Shown: positions 1 through 7,860 of the stretch, one piece after another
Position numbering within the stretch: the stretch's first letter is position 1
How the letters are laid out: each line of letters begins with the position of its first letter
DNA from: SZUA-430 sp044375275
GTDB lineage: Bacteria > Pseudomonadota > Alphaproteobacteria > Micropepsales > Micropepsaceae
Assembly: GCA_044375275.1 (NCBI GenBank)
Contig: JBILMZ010000029.1
Span: forward strand, 1-21,416
Direction of reading: 5' to 3'
Length of the DNA stretch: 21,416 nt
Translations under genes and position numbers: made by a program
The notes under the pieces: generated by a model
Told to the model about the DNA's origin: nothing
The model's database searches: none
The model's input: the letters and a program-made list of their open reading frames with translations, nothing else

Positions 1-264
1 GTCGTTAAGACGGCTGATCGTGGTCTCCGGCATCTGGTAATTCAGGAATGTCGCGATCTCGAGGTACATGTCGGCCTCCTCGATGTCGTCACGTTCGAGC
101 GCGTCGAGGATCAGCTTGTTGACCTTGGCCGGGGAGGCGTTGTTCAGGAGCTCGGCTTCCACCGCCTTCTCGAGCGGAATGGTAACGCCCCAGCCGGTCA
201 CCCACGCGAGCCCCAGCGCGACCGCCGTCAGCAACAAAAGCACGAGTGCGAGGCGCGAGAGCAT
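1..264 (-). CDS. Hypothetical membrane-anchored protein (N-terminal part)
   Basis: The reading frame opens at an ATG whose complement is at 262-264 and runs off the left edge without a stop, giving the first 88 residues. Residues 2-24 are strongly hydrophobic (an LALVLLLLTAVALGLAW core), which fits a signal anchor or signal peptide. The following part is acidic and helical, with a repeated look of short Leu/Glu/Asp-rich helices (LILDALERDDIEEADMYLEI), as in a periplasmic helical-repeat region. I do not recognise the family and assign no function. No strong ribosome binding site lies before the ATG. It is separated from the OmpA gene by about 160 bases and that gene's terminator, so the two are probably transcribed separately. 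Confidence 0.6.
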   Translation of the reverse strand, partial: MLSRLALVLLLLTAVALGLAWVTGWGVTIPLEKAVEAELLNNASPAKVNKLILDALERDDIEEADMYLEIATFLNYQMPETTISRLND

Positions 265-372
265 TGGCAACCCTGATGCAGAGAGAACATCTCATCATCG
301 CACGGTTGGGGTTGCAGTGAAACCGGGAGGCGTGACGCATGTCGTGCGCATCAACAACTCGCCTGTAGAACG

Positions 373-399
373 AAAAACGGCGGAGCTTTCGCTCCGCCG
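373..399 (-). terminator. Rho-independent terminator of the OmpA gene
   Basis: A perfect 9-bp stem (378-386 pairing with 391-399) encloses the loop at 387-390. On the minus strand it is followed at once by five T (complement of 373-377). It lies about 28 bases beyond the OmpA stop codon, the expected place for its terminator. Confidence 0.9.
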
Positions 400-426
400 G
401 TGCAATTTGTTGGGGGTACTGTTCTT

Positions 427-1485
427 CTAGTTCAGGTCGACATTGACGCGCCGGTTTTGGGGCTCCTTCACGCCGTCGCCTGTCTGGATAAGGAGTTTTC
501 CTTCGCCAAAGCCCGTCGCTATGATCGAGGACCCGGGAATGCCCTTGCCCACGAGGTTGAGACGGGCCGCATTGGCGCGGCACTCCGAAAGCTTCTGGTT
601 GGCGGCCACGGAACCGACAGTGTCGGTGTGACCGGAAACCTGGATGGCAACCGTCCCGAGCTGGCGTGCCGCGTTAGCGGCTTCTGTCAGCACCTGGTCG
701 GCATTCGCCGTGATGTTGCACTTGTTGAAGCCGAAGAAGATCAGGTACTGGCGCGGCACCGGCGGCGGGGGCGGCGGCGGAGCGTCAACTTGCGGCGCGG
801 GCATGGGCTCGCCGCGGCTGCCGAAGCGGAAGCCCAGCGTCACCGTGTGGCTCTTCAGGTCCTCGATGTCGACATGGGCCGATGACGGCGCAATCGACTT
901 TTCATCCTCGAGCTTCACGTTCGGTACGAAGAGGAAGCGGTAATTGAGCGACATGTCGAGCCAGCTTGCTACCGGCACGCTCAGGCCTGCGAAACCCTGG
1001 AAGGCGAGGGAGACGTCGTCTCCGTCAAAGGCGGTGCCCAGGTTGTCGGAGGTCATCTTTGCGTAATGCGCGCCGACGCCGCCGCCGAGGGTGAATGTGA
1101 CGCCCTTGTCCGACGGGAAGTCGTAAAGGCTGTTGGCCATCAGCGTGAACTGGTGGAAGTCGCCGTCGATGGGCGTCGACGGGCCGCCAAGCGGCGTGAT
1201 GCTGTCGAACTGGTTGTACCGATAGCCGCCTTCGACCTCGAAGCGCCAGTTGTTGTCATACGCGTAGCCGAGCGATGCGAGGGCAGCCCAACCCGCGTCC
1301 AGATGGAGGGATGAGGTGGCGGGCGGCGGTCCGAGCGGCGTCACGTATTCCTGCATGTCGAAGTCTTCGACCCAGTTTCCGCCGCCTTCGATTGCGCCGT
1401 ACCAGCTTGTCATTTGTTCGGCAGAGGCCGGACCCACCAGAGCCGCCATCGCCGCTGCACCCAGAAACGCCATCGTGTACTTCAT
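427..1485 (-). CDS. OmpA-family outer membrane protein with N-terminal beta-barrel
   Basis: This 352-residue protein probably ties the outer membrane to peptidoglycan. Residues 1-22 form a Sec signal peptide ending in PASA. Residues about 26-222 alternate aromatic and polar residues (FEVEGGYRY, FTLGGGVGAHY, DMSLNYRFLF) and end in FRF, as in an eight-strand OMP_b-brl barrel. A proline-rich linker lies at 228-244, and an OmpA C-terminal domain spans about 246-350. In that domain SGHTDTVGS carries Asp288, and Arg303 lies 15 residues on, the spacing of the Asp/Arg pair that binds diaminopimelate in OmpA proteins. Cys256 and Cys302 could form a disulfide. GGGGG stands 7 bases before the ATG. The gene is monocistronic, with its own terminator. 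It is not orthologous to E. coli OmpA across the barrel, so I give no symbol. Confidence 0.95.
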   Translation of the reverse strand: MKYTMAFLGAAAMAALVGPASAEQMTSWYGAIEGGGNWVEDFDMQEYVTPLGPPPATSSLHLDAGWAALASLGYAYDNNWRFEVEGGYRYNQFDSITPLGGPSTPIDGDFHQFTLMANSLYDFPSDKGVTFTLGGGVGAHYAKMTSDNLGTAFDGDDVSLAFQGFAGLSVPVASWLDMSLNYRFLFVPNVKLEDEKSIAPSSAHVDIEDLKSHTVTLGFRFGSRGEPMPAPQVDAPPPPPPPVPRQYLIFFGFNKCNITANADQVLTEAANAARQLGTVAIQVSGHTDTVGSVAANQKLSECRANAARLNLVGKGIPGSSIIATGFGEGKLLIQTGDGVKEPQNRRVNVDLN

Positions 1486-1949
1486 CGCTATACCCCCATA
1501 CCGGTCAGCCCTGCGCCTAGCGGCATGATCTGAAGAACCTGTTGAGTTGATGCGTGCCCGGGGAATTGGGGATCCGGGTCGCTACGGATGGAACTTGGCA
1601 CAAGTGATTCGTTTCGGAACCACGCGAGTTGGTATTAGGGTAATCGATGGGGCAACTCTGGCGCGCGCAACCAGAAGTTCCCGGTTTGCCCTGACTGTTG
1701 GACGCAGAAGTTGCGTTAATTTGAACATCTACTTGTAGTTAGTGGTGCTGGCTCAGGTTGTATTTGGCGATTCGTTTTCACCTTCTGCTAGGGGGTGACG
1801 CTTGTGCCTGGATGCTGTTGCGCGCGCGCCTGGGTACACGCGACGTCACGCGCGTTGTCCGATGAGGTCTGGCGGCCGCCGTCGCATTGCTGCAACAGGC
1901 GCCGGAAATTCTGAATGGTGTTCAAAGGCTGGCTGGCGAGACAGGTTCG
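1486..1949. other. Gene-free stretch between the OmpA and SemiSWEET genes
   Basis: This 464-base stretch lies upstream of the OmpA gene and downstream of the SemiSWEET gene. It should hold the OmpA promoter at its left end, but I cannot assign -35/-10 boxes with confidence. The middle (about 1600-1800) is visibly less GC-rich than the flanking genes, and about 1820-1856 holds runs of alternating GC. An open frame of 63 codons inside it shows no coding character. No tRNA and no T-tailed hairpin is visible. A small RNA here cannot be excluded. Confidence 0.5.
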
Positions 1950-2210
1950 TCAGGCGCTGCCGCGCGCCTTGACGAACGCGATGATGAGCACGAGGGCCAG
2001 CGTGATGCCGTTGGCAGCGATGAGCGGCAAGGCGTTTGCGGCGATCCCATAGATCAGCCAGAGAAAGAGGCCCACGGAAAAGAAGCCGATCCAGATCCAC
2101 GAGAAGTCCGCAGCGGAGCGGGTCTGCCAGGTGCGGGCGACCTGGGGCAGGAATGAGCACGTGGTCAGTATGGCGGCCAGGCCCCCAATGACGTCTATCC
2201 ACTCTGTCAT
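1950..2210 (-). CDS. SemiSWEET sugar transporter (PQ-loop / MtN3 family)
   Basis: An 86-residue protein with three hydrophobic helices (about 5-24, 37-56 and 60-80) and the PQ-loop signature FLPQVARTWQTRSA (Pro22-Gln23). This is the size and arrangement of bacterial SemiSWEETs, which dimerise in the inner membrane and move sugars down a gradient; the substrate here is unknown. I chose the ATG at 2210 because AAAGGA stands 6 bases before it and the family starts here. A longer frame reaching back to 2288 has an atypical N-terminal extension. The gene diverges from the gamma-carbonic-anhydrase gene with 94 bases between start codons, so the two may share a regulatory region. Confidence 0.9.
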   Translation of the reverse strand: MTEWIDVIGGLAAILTTCSFLPQVARTWQTRSAADFSWIWIGFFSVGLFLWLIYGIAANALPLIAANGITLALVLIIAFVKARGSA

Positions 2211-2304
2211 GTGTTTTCCTTTGCCAAGCAAAGGCGGGTTTGTCACGTTGCCCCGACATGATCCACTGCGCGCAGCGCCGCATTGCAAAAGGGAAGTCCG
2301 TCAG

Positions 2305-2832
2305 ATGACCGCGTACAGGCTTGGAGATGTCGTTCCGCAGTTGCCGGAAGCCGGCACTTACTGGATTGCCCCGAGCGCCAGCGTGATGGGGAATGTAAGG
2401 ATGCTGAAGGGTTCCAGCGTCTGGTTTGGTGCGGTCGTGCGCGGCGACAATGAACTTATCACCATCGGCGAGAACTCCAACGTCCAGGATGGGTCCGTCC
2501 TGCACTCGGACCCTGGGGCGCCACTTACACTTGGAACGGGCGTCACCATCGGCCACATGGTCATGCTGCACGGGTGCACGATTGGCGACAACACGCTGAT
2601 CGGCATCGGTTCGATCATCCTGAACCGAACGAAGATCGGGAAGAACTGCCTGATCGGCGCGAACACGCTGATCACGGAAGGCAAGGAAATCCCTGACAAC
2701 TCGGTGGTGATGGGGGCTCCCGGCCGGATCATTCGGCAGGCCGGAGAACGGGAGCAGGGCATGAACCACATGTCGGCCCTGCATTATGTCGAAAACTGGA
2801 AGCGTTACGCAAACGACATGAAACCCCTTTAG
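2305..2832 (+). CDS. Gamma-class carbonic anhydrase-like protein (left-handed beta-helix)
   Basis: A 175-residue protein built of hexapeptide repeats (IGENSNVQDG, LGTGVTIGHM, IGDNTLIGIG, IGKNCLIGAN), the left-handed beta-helix of gamma carbonic anhydrases and the YrdA/CaiE-like group. The three metal-ligand histidines are present: His67 (LHSD), His84 (GHM) and His89 (LHG), the last two five apart as in archaeal Cam. Arg47/Asp49 (RGDN) and Gln61 also match conserved positions. The acidic loop of Cam is absent, as in the CamH-type branch, so hydratase activity is possible but unproven. The ATG at 2305 is preceded by AGGGAAG. A frame opening upstream at 2131 overlaps the divergent SemiSWEET gene and lacks family similarity. 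The stop lies 35 bases before phoX, so co-transcription is likely. Confidence 0.92.
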   Translation: MTAYRLGDVVPQLPEAGTYWIAPSASVMGNVRMLKGSSVWFGAVVRGDNELITIGENSNVQDGSVLHSDPGAPLTLGTGVTIGHMVMLHGCTIGDNTLIGIGSIILNRTKIGKNCLIGANTLITEGKEIPDNSVVMGAPGRIIRQAGEREQGMNHMSALHYVENWKRYANDMKPL

Positions 2833-2867
2833 GGTCCCCGGCCAGACCTGCTGGCTTGGGGGATGCA

Positions 2868-4808
2868 ATGCACTGGAAGGATCACGACGAGGTTGGCGCA
2901 TCGCCGATCAGGCAACTGATTTCGCGGCGCATGATGCTGCTGGGTTCGGGAGCCGTCGCACTGGCGCCGGCTCTTGCTGGCTGTCAGAGCGTGTCCCCGG
3001 CCGTGGCGGCTTCACCTTCAGCCGGTTCTTCGCGACGGGGTCTCGACTTCCAGTCCTTGCCACTTGACGTCATCGACACGCATGCGGTTCCGGACGGATA
3101 TGACGCCCGTGTTCTCATTAGCTGGGGGGATCCGCTTCGCTCAAACGGACCGGCGTTTGATCCGGCAACGCTTTCGGCGAAGACCCAGAAGGAGCAGTTC
3201 GGCTTCAATTGCGATTACGTTGCCTTTGTTCCGGAGAAAGATGGGGCAACGGAAGCATCGCGTGGTGTTCTCGTCGTCAATCACGAATATGCCACGCTTC
3301 AGGAAATGATGGCGCCGGGACAGGCTGTTCCACCCTATTCTGCGGCAGGGGTCGCACTCGAGCAGGAAGCCGTCGGCCTGAGCGTCGTTGGAATGGTTCG
3401 AGATGCGCAGGGCTGGCGGGTCGATCTCGCAAGCCGGTTTGCCCGACGGATCTCCGCGAGCACGCCTATGACAATGAGTGGGCCTGCTGCTGGCAGTGCG
3501 CGCCTGCGCACGCGGAAGGACCCTTCGGGAAGGCGTGTCATCGGTACGCTTGGAAACTGCGCAGGCGGGAAAACGCCGTGGGGGACGGTGCTGTCGGCTG
3601 AAGAGAACTTCCAGTCGTACTTCACAGGTGCCATACCGCAGAGCCACCGTGAGACTGACGCCTTGCTGCTCGCGCAAGCGGGGCTCAATCCTGTTGAGGT
3701 TGAGGCCATGAAAGCAGGGGCGCCGGCGCAACGTGCCCCATGGGGACGTTTTGACAGGCGATTTGATGTTTCAGTCGAGCCTCGTGAGCCAAACCGCTTC
3801 GGCTGGATTGTGGAAGTTGATCCGTTCGATCCGGATTCCACCCCCGTCAAGCGATCGGCGCTCGGGCGGTTTCGCCATGAGGCGGCCACACCCATCGTGA
3901 ACCCGGATGGGCGCGTCGTGGTCTATCTGGGTGAAGATCGTGCCTGGGGCTATGTGTTCCGTTTCGTTTCCCATGGACGACTTGATGCGTCAGCCGGCGT
4001 CGCGAATGGTCGGTTGCTGGATGATGGCGTGCTCAGCGTCGCGCGCTTCAGTGATGATGCCCTCACCTGGATCCCGCTCATGCTGGGGCAAAACGGGTTG
4101 ACGGCCGCAAATGGCTTTGAGACTGAGGCTGACATCCTGATCGATGCGCGTCGTGCGGCGCAGGCTGCAGGCGGAACGCCGATGGACAGGCCGGAAGACA
4201 TCGACATCTCGCCCGTCACAGGGCACGTGTTCCTCAACCTCACGCGCAACAATGATCGCAAGGACATGTTCGTTGATCCGGCGAACCCTCGCCCGGAGAA
4301 CGAGGATGGTCACATCCTTGAACTGGTGCCGCCGCTTGTGGATGGCGTGCGTGATCATGCTTCGGCAGGTTTCAGCTGGAATGTGCTGCTTCTCGCCGGT
4401 CCACGGGAAGCCGGAGGCAAGTATGGGAGCGACGAAGCCACCGTCCTCTCCGGTCCTGACAATCTGGCGTTTGATCCGCAAGGGCGTCTCTGGATTGCCA
4501 CTGACAACCGCCGTTGGTCATGGACGAAGCCTCTCCCGAATGGTCTCTTCGCCTGTGCCGTCGAGGGATCCGAGCGGGCGGTGACGCGCCTGTTCCTGAA
4601 TGTGCCAAGGGGAGCGGAGGCAACTGGTCCAGAATTCACACCGGATGGAGAAACGCTGTTCGTGGCGGTACAGCATCCCGGTGAAGACGTGTCCCCCAAA
4701 CCCGAGAAATCCTGGCCTGACTTCAAGGCGGGTGTGCCGGGACGACCCGCTGTCGTCATCGTGACCCGCAAGGGCGGCGGGCCTATCGGCGGTCGCGCCG
4801 GACGCTAG
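2868..4808 (+). CDS. phoX: PhoX-family alkaline phosphatase with Tat/lipoprotein leader
   Basis: A large DUF839/PhoX enzyme (646 residues) that should release phosphate from organic esters outside the cytoplasm, using iron and calcium. Family motifs in order are NHEYATLQEM, GTLGNCAGGKTPWGT with SAEENF, RFGWIVEVDP, YLGEDRAWGYVFRF, GPDNLAFDPQGRLWIATDN and GPEFTPDGETLFV. The Cys in the NCAGGKTPW motif (residue 231) is the expected iron ligand. The leader has a twin arginine in SRRMML (Arg20-Arg21), a hydrophobic stretch and a lipobox LAGC (Cys39), which suggests a Tat-exported lipoprotein. I chose the ATG at 2868 with GGGGG 5 bases before it; a TTG four codons upstream is in frame. It follows the gamma-carbonic-anhydrase gene closely. 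Family assignment is secure; substrate is inferred. Confidence 0.93.
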   Translation: MHWKDHDEVGASPIRQLISRRMMLLGSGAVALAPALAGCQSVSPAVAASPSAGSSRRGLDFQSLPLDVIDTHAVPDGYDARVLISWGDPLRSNGPAFDPATLSAKTQKEQFGFNCDYVAFVPEKDGATEASRGVLVVNHEYATLQEMMAPGQAVPPYSAAGVALEQEAVGLSVVGMVRDAQGWRVDLASRFARRISASTPMTMSGPAAGSARLRTRKDPSGRRVIGTLGNCAGGKTPWGTVLSAEENFQSYFTGAIPQSHRETDALLLAQAGLNPVEVEAMKAGAPAQRAPWGRFDRRFDVSVEPREPNRFGWIVEVDPFDPDSTPVKRSALGRFRHEAATPIVNPDGRVVVYLGEDRAWGYVFRFVSHGRLDASAGVANGRLLDDGVLSVARFSDDALTWIPLMLGQNGLTAANGFETEADILIDARRAAQAAGGTPMDRPEDIDISPVTGHVFLNLTRNNDRKDMFVDPANPRPENEDGHILELVPPLVDGVRDHASAGFSWNVLLLAGPREAGGKYGSDEATVLSGPDNLAFDPQGRLWIATDNRRWSWTKPLPNGLFACAVEGSERAVTRLFLNVPRGAEATGPEFTPDGETLFVAVQHPGEDVSPKPEKSWPDFKAGVPGRPAVVIVTRKGGGPIGGRAGR

Positions 4809-4972
4809 GCCTTTCTACACCATCAGAATGACGGTGAATGGCGCTTCAGGCCCGTTTACCGTCATGCCGCTTCATCTGGCACGCGCTTCGCAACCTTGAC
4901 TGCAACACTCCCAGCCGGTGTCCCAGAATGAAAACGGGGTCCCGGCGGAGACAGCAGAAAGGTGTCCCCGTC

Positions 4973-5545
4973 ATGCGCCATATCCAGACCCAAACGCTCC
5001 TGAACTACTGGCGCCAGATGCGCGGCGAGCAGCTTGCGCCGCAGAAGGACTCGATCGAACCGCGCGACATCAAGGATCACCTGGCCTTTTCATTCCTGCT
5101 GCGTCGCGACAGCCATGACCGCTTTACGTTTGCGCTGGCCGGAACGGGCCTTTGCGACCTGTTCGGCCGCGAACTGCGCGGCAACAGCTTTGTCCATCTC
5201 TGGGCCGAGACGTCACGGGACGCTGCCGTCACGTCGCTGGTGCGGGTGTCGCATCTCAGCGTGCCTACAGTGGCGTCTTGCACGGCCGAGACGGCTGACG
5301 AGCGCCCACTGTCGGTCGAGATGCTGTTGCTGCCCTATGCCAATGCCCGCGGCGAGACGAACTGGGTGCTGGGTCACTTCCAGTCGCTCGATCCGCTGAG
5401 CCGCCTGTATGGCCGCAAGCTGGCGCGCGTCCGCATGGGTGCCAGCGCCATCCTGACCGGTGATGCCCATGGCCCGGCCGACGTGGTCTTTCTGGATGCA
5501 AATAAAAAGGCGCCGCACCTGAAGCTGGTGTCTGCGCGCCCCTGA
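4973..5545 (+). CDS. PAS_5-type PAS domain protein
   Basis: A 190-residue protein whose start (LLNYWRQMRGEQLAPQKDSI, then EPRDIKDHL) is the hallmark of the PAS_5 family common in Alphaproteobacteria. The PAS fold covers about residues 10-150 (FTFALAGTGLCDLFGRELRG, PLSVEMLLLPYANA, WVLGHFQSLD). The rest is a basic tail without an output domain, so it may act as a stand-alone sensor or adaptor; the signal is unknown. I chose the ATG at 4973 because the homology starts just after it and AAAGG lies 11 bases upstream. An in-frame ATG at 4928 would add 15 basic residues. It is about 160 bases beyond phoX and ends in its own terminator. Confidence 0.85.
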   Translation: MRHIQTQTLLNYWRQMRGEQLAPQKDSIEPRDIKDHLAFSFLLRRDSHDRFTFALAGTGLCDLFGRELRGNSFVHLWAETSRDAAVTSLVRVSHLSVPTVASCTAETADERPLSVEMLLLPYANARGETNWVLGHFQSLDPLSRLYGRKLARVRMGASAILTGDAHGPADVVFLDANKKAPHLKLVSARP

Positions 5546-5592
5546 TTTTCCTGAGTGCCTGACTTCGACTGACGACACACCACAAACTCAAA

Positions 5593-5617
5593 GGGCGCCT
5601 TTCGGCGCCCCTTTTTT
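5593..5617 (+). terminator. Rho-independent terminator after the PAS_5 gene
   Basis: A perfect 7-bp GC stem (5593-5599 with 5604-5610) and a TTTC loop are followed by C and six T at 5612-5617. It ends the plus-strand PAS gene. The convergent small gene ending at 5635 may use the same hairpin weakly, since the minus-strand side has only a broken T-rich stretch. Confidence 0.9.
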
Positions 5618-5634
5618 GCGACGTGTGCCTGCGT

Positions 5635-5958
5635 TTATTCAGGACGCGGCGACAACTCGGGATCGTAACCCTGCAAGCCGGCCTGTGAGGCCTCGTCCAG
5701 CGTGTTCAGCGCGTCGCGGAAATTCTTGTAGTTCTCGCGCTCGACGACGTACTGCTCTTCGTAGCGCTCAACCGCACGCCAGTACTCCTCGAACACGGCA
5801 ACGTCTTCGGCCCGGCGTTCATCGCAGCGGGTCTTGTCGAAGCCTTGCTCCTGGCACCACATGTCGAAATAGAGATTTCGCGCCTGAGCCGCCGGAGCCG
5901 ACAGAATCATCGTGCCCACAACCATAGCCAGACTGGCCATTACCCCATACTTAACCAT
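5635..5958 (-). CDS. Small secreted hypothetical protein
   Basis: A 107-residue protein with a Sec signal peptide (residues about 1-23, hydrophobic core MASLAMVVGTMILSA, cleavage likely after AAQA). The mature part is short, acidic and mostly helical, with two cysteines (DMWCQEQGFDKTRCDERR) that could form a disulfide, then a Glu/Tyr/Arg-rich helix (VERYEEQYVVERENYKNF) of coiled-coil character. I do not recognise the family and propose only a periplasmic location. The ATG at 5958 is preceded by AGGGAT and begins a proper signal peptide; the upstream in-frame start at 6000 would spoil it. The gene lies between the PAS terminator and the GMC oxidoreductase gene, 80 bases beyond that gene's stop codon. 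Confidence 0.75.
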   Translation of the reverse strand: MVKYGVMASLAMVVGTMILSAPAAQARNLYFDMWCQEQGFDKTRCDERRAEDVAVFEEYWRAVERYEEQYVVERENYKNFRDALNTLDEASQAGLQGYDPELSPRPE

Positions 5959-6038
5959 TTCAGGATCCCTCACCCGACAGACCGTCACGATAAACGGCAA
6001 GAACGCCCCAGCATAGGCCCAATAGTGCGAAAGTCCGA

Positions 6039-7703
6039 TTAACGCGCCGCAGCAATCCGCTCGGCTTTGTCTTCTGCCACACGGATGTGCTCCGGCGGCA
6101 ACGGTGTTTTTCCCAAAATCAGGTCCGATGCCTTCTCCGCAATCATTATCGTAGGCGCGTTGGTGTTACCACCAACAAGCGTTGGCATTACCGAGGCGTC
6201 TACAACCCGGAGTCCCTCAATTCCGCGGACTTTCAGGGCTGCATCGACGACCGACATGTCGTCCTGGCCCATTTTGGCGGTTCCGACCGGGTGATAGATC
6301 GTGATGGCGGTACGGCGGATGAAGTCGTCGATTTCGTCATCCGACTGAACGGCTGCGCCCGGGTTCAGCTCCTCGCCTCTGTAGGTATCGAAGGCAGGCT
6401 GGGCCACGACCTTGCGGGCGATCTTCACGGCCTGGCGCAGGGTGCGCAGGTCGGCGTCGGCCGAGAGGGAGTTGGGCTGGATCAGCGGCACGTCGTGCGG
6501 GTTGGCTGACTTGAGCGAGACGAAGCCGCGGCTCTCGGGACGCAGCGCGCACATGTGCAGGCCGAAGGCATGCATCTTGAGCTGCTTGCGGCCGTGATCG
6601 CTGAACGGCGCATTGAACAAGTGCATCTGCAGGTCGGGAACTTCGAGTTCCGGACGGCTTTTCACGAAGGCGCCGGCCTCCAGGCCCTGCGAGCGTCCCG
6701 GGCCTGTGCCGAACAGCATGTACTGGATACCGATGCCGATTACCTTCAGCGGGCTTTGTACCTGTGCATAGGCTGTCACGGGCTGCGTGCACTTGTACTG
6801 CACGTTGACGTCGAGATGATCCTGCAGGTTCTGGCCGACGCCGGGCAAATGTGCCACGACAGGGATGTTGAAGCGCTGCAGGTAGTCACGGTCACCGATG
6901 CCGGAGAGCAGCAGCGCCTGCGGTGTACCAATCGTACCGCAGGACAGAATGACTTCGCGGGCGGCCTTGACCTGGACGCGCTTGCCGCCGATCTCGTATT
7001 CGACGCCTGTTGCCTTGCGGCCTTCGAACAGGACGCGGCAGAAGAGGGCGCCGGTTTCCACCTTGAGGTTGGGGCGTGACATGACGGGATGCAGATAGGC
7101 CGCGGATGCAGAGCTGCGCTTGCCGTCCTTGATCGTCAGCTGGTAGAGGCCGAAGCCTTCCTGCTGTTCACCGTTGAAATCCTTCGTCACCTTGAAACCG
7201 GCCTGACGGCCCGCTTCGACGGCCACATTGTAGATCGGCGACTCGTTCATCGCATTGCTGACGTGAAGTGGCCCTGCGCCACCGCGAAATTCGTCTGCGC
7301 CGGCCTCGTTGGTTTCCGACTTCTTGAAGTAGGGCAGGACGTCCGCGTAGGACCAGCCTTCGAGGCCGAGCTGCCGCCAGTGGTCGTAGTCGCGCGCGTG
7401 TCCCCGGATATAGACCATGCCATTGATGGACGAGGAGCCGCCGAGGCCCTTGCCACGTGGCCAGTAGTCCTTGCGGTTCTTGAGCTGGGGCGAGCCTTCG
7501 GTCTCGAAGCCCCAGTTGCGCGCGTTCTTCTTCGTGATCAGCGACGCGACGCCGGCGGGCATGCGCACGAAGATGTTGTCGTCGGTCGGGCCTGCTTCGA
7601 GCAGCAGCACGCGGTTGGCGGGATTCTCCGACAGGCGGTTCGCGAGCACGCAGCCAGCACTGCCGGCACCTGCGATCACGAAGTCGAATTCTGCTAATGA
7701 CAT
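6039..7703 (-). CDS. GMC-family FAD-dependent alcohol/choline dehydrogenase
   Basis: A 554-residue GMC oxidoreductase that should oxidise an alcohol to an aldehyde with FAD. Visible motifs are the N-terminal dinucleotide-binding VIAGAGSAGCVLANRL (9-24), GMC signature 1 GKGLGGSSSINGMVYIRG (84-101), GMC signature 2 around GTIGTPQALLLSGIG (256-270), the catalytic His471 in YHPVGTAKMG, and GGNTNAPT (511-518) supplying the partner Asn. Length and motifs fit choline-dehydrogenase-like enzymes such as BetA and AlkJ. The substrate cannot be read from the sequence, and no betB or betaine transporter gene is nearby, so I withhold a symbol. The ATG at 7703 is preceded by GCGGAA. It diverges from the PilZ gene with about 157 bases between. 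Confidence 0.93.
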   Translation of the reverse strand: MSLAEFDFVIAGAGSAGCVLANRLSENPANRVLLLEAGPTDDNIFVRMPAGVASLITKKNARNWGFETEGSPQLKNRKDYWPRGKGLGGSSSINGMVYIRGHARDYDHWRQLGLEGWSYADVLPYFKKSETNEAGADEFRGGAGPLHVSNAMNESPIYNVAVEAGRQAGFKVTKDFNGEQQEGFGLYQLTIKDGKRSSASAAYLHPVMSRPNLKVETGALFCRVLFEGRKATGVEYEIGGKRVQVKAAREVILSCGTIGTPQALLLSGIGDRDYLQRFNIPVVAHLPGVGQNLQDHLDVNVQYKCTQPVTAYAQVQSPLKVIGIGIQYMLFGTGPGRSQGLEAGAFVKSRPELEVPDLQMHLFNAPFSDHGRKQLKMHAFGLHMCALRPESRGFVSLKSANPHDVPLIQPNSLSADADLRTLRQAVKIARKVVAQPAFDTYRGEELNPGAAVQSDDEIDDFIRRTAITIYHPVGTAKMGQDDMSVVDAALKVRGIEGLRVVDASVMPTLVGGNTNAPTIMIAEKASDLILGKTPLPPEHIRVAEDKAERIAAAR

Positions 7704-7816
7704 CTTAATTTCCGCTCGTTGACCTGCCGTCTTTCCGCCCCGTTATCGCGCTTGCGAGGGGTGCTCTCAAGCAAGGGTGCGTTAACCACCTGACGGTAGA
7801 CTGATTCAAAGTGACG

Positions 7817-7839
7817 GCCAGGAGTCGCTTCGTCCTGGC
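7817..7839. promoter_or_regulatory. Inverted repeat in the leader of the PilZ gene
   Basis: A perfect 7-bp inverted repeat (7817-7823 and 7833-7839) with a 9-base spacer ends 21 bases before the PilZ start codon. It has no T tract, so it is not a standard terminator. It could be a dimeric operator in the divergent region shared with the GMC gene, or an mRNA hairpin just upstream of the AGGTGG ribosome binding site. Confidence 0.35.
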
Positions 7840-7860
7840 GCGATTAGTTTTAGGTGGCCT

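Noticed and set aside
1547..1738. Open frame of 63 codons upstream of the OmpA gene
   Set aside because: It has no ribosome site, no hydrophobic or domain pattern and no family similarity.
1846..2901. Long minus-strand frame (351 codons) antisense to the gamma-CA gene
   Set aside because: It is a shadow of a GC-rich gene on the other strand; its residues are basic and low in hydrophobic pattern.
6039..7703. Calling the GMC enzyme betA (choline dehydrogenase)
   Set aside because: The motifs support the GMC family only; no betB, betI or betaine transporter gene is near to confirm choline as substrate.
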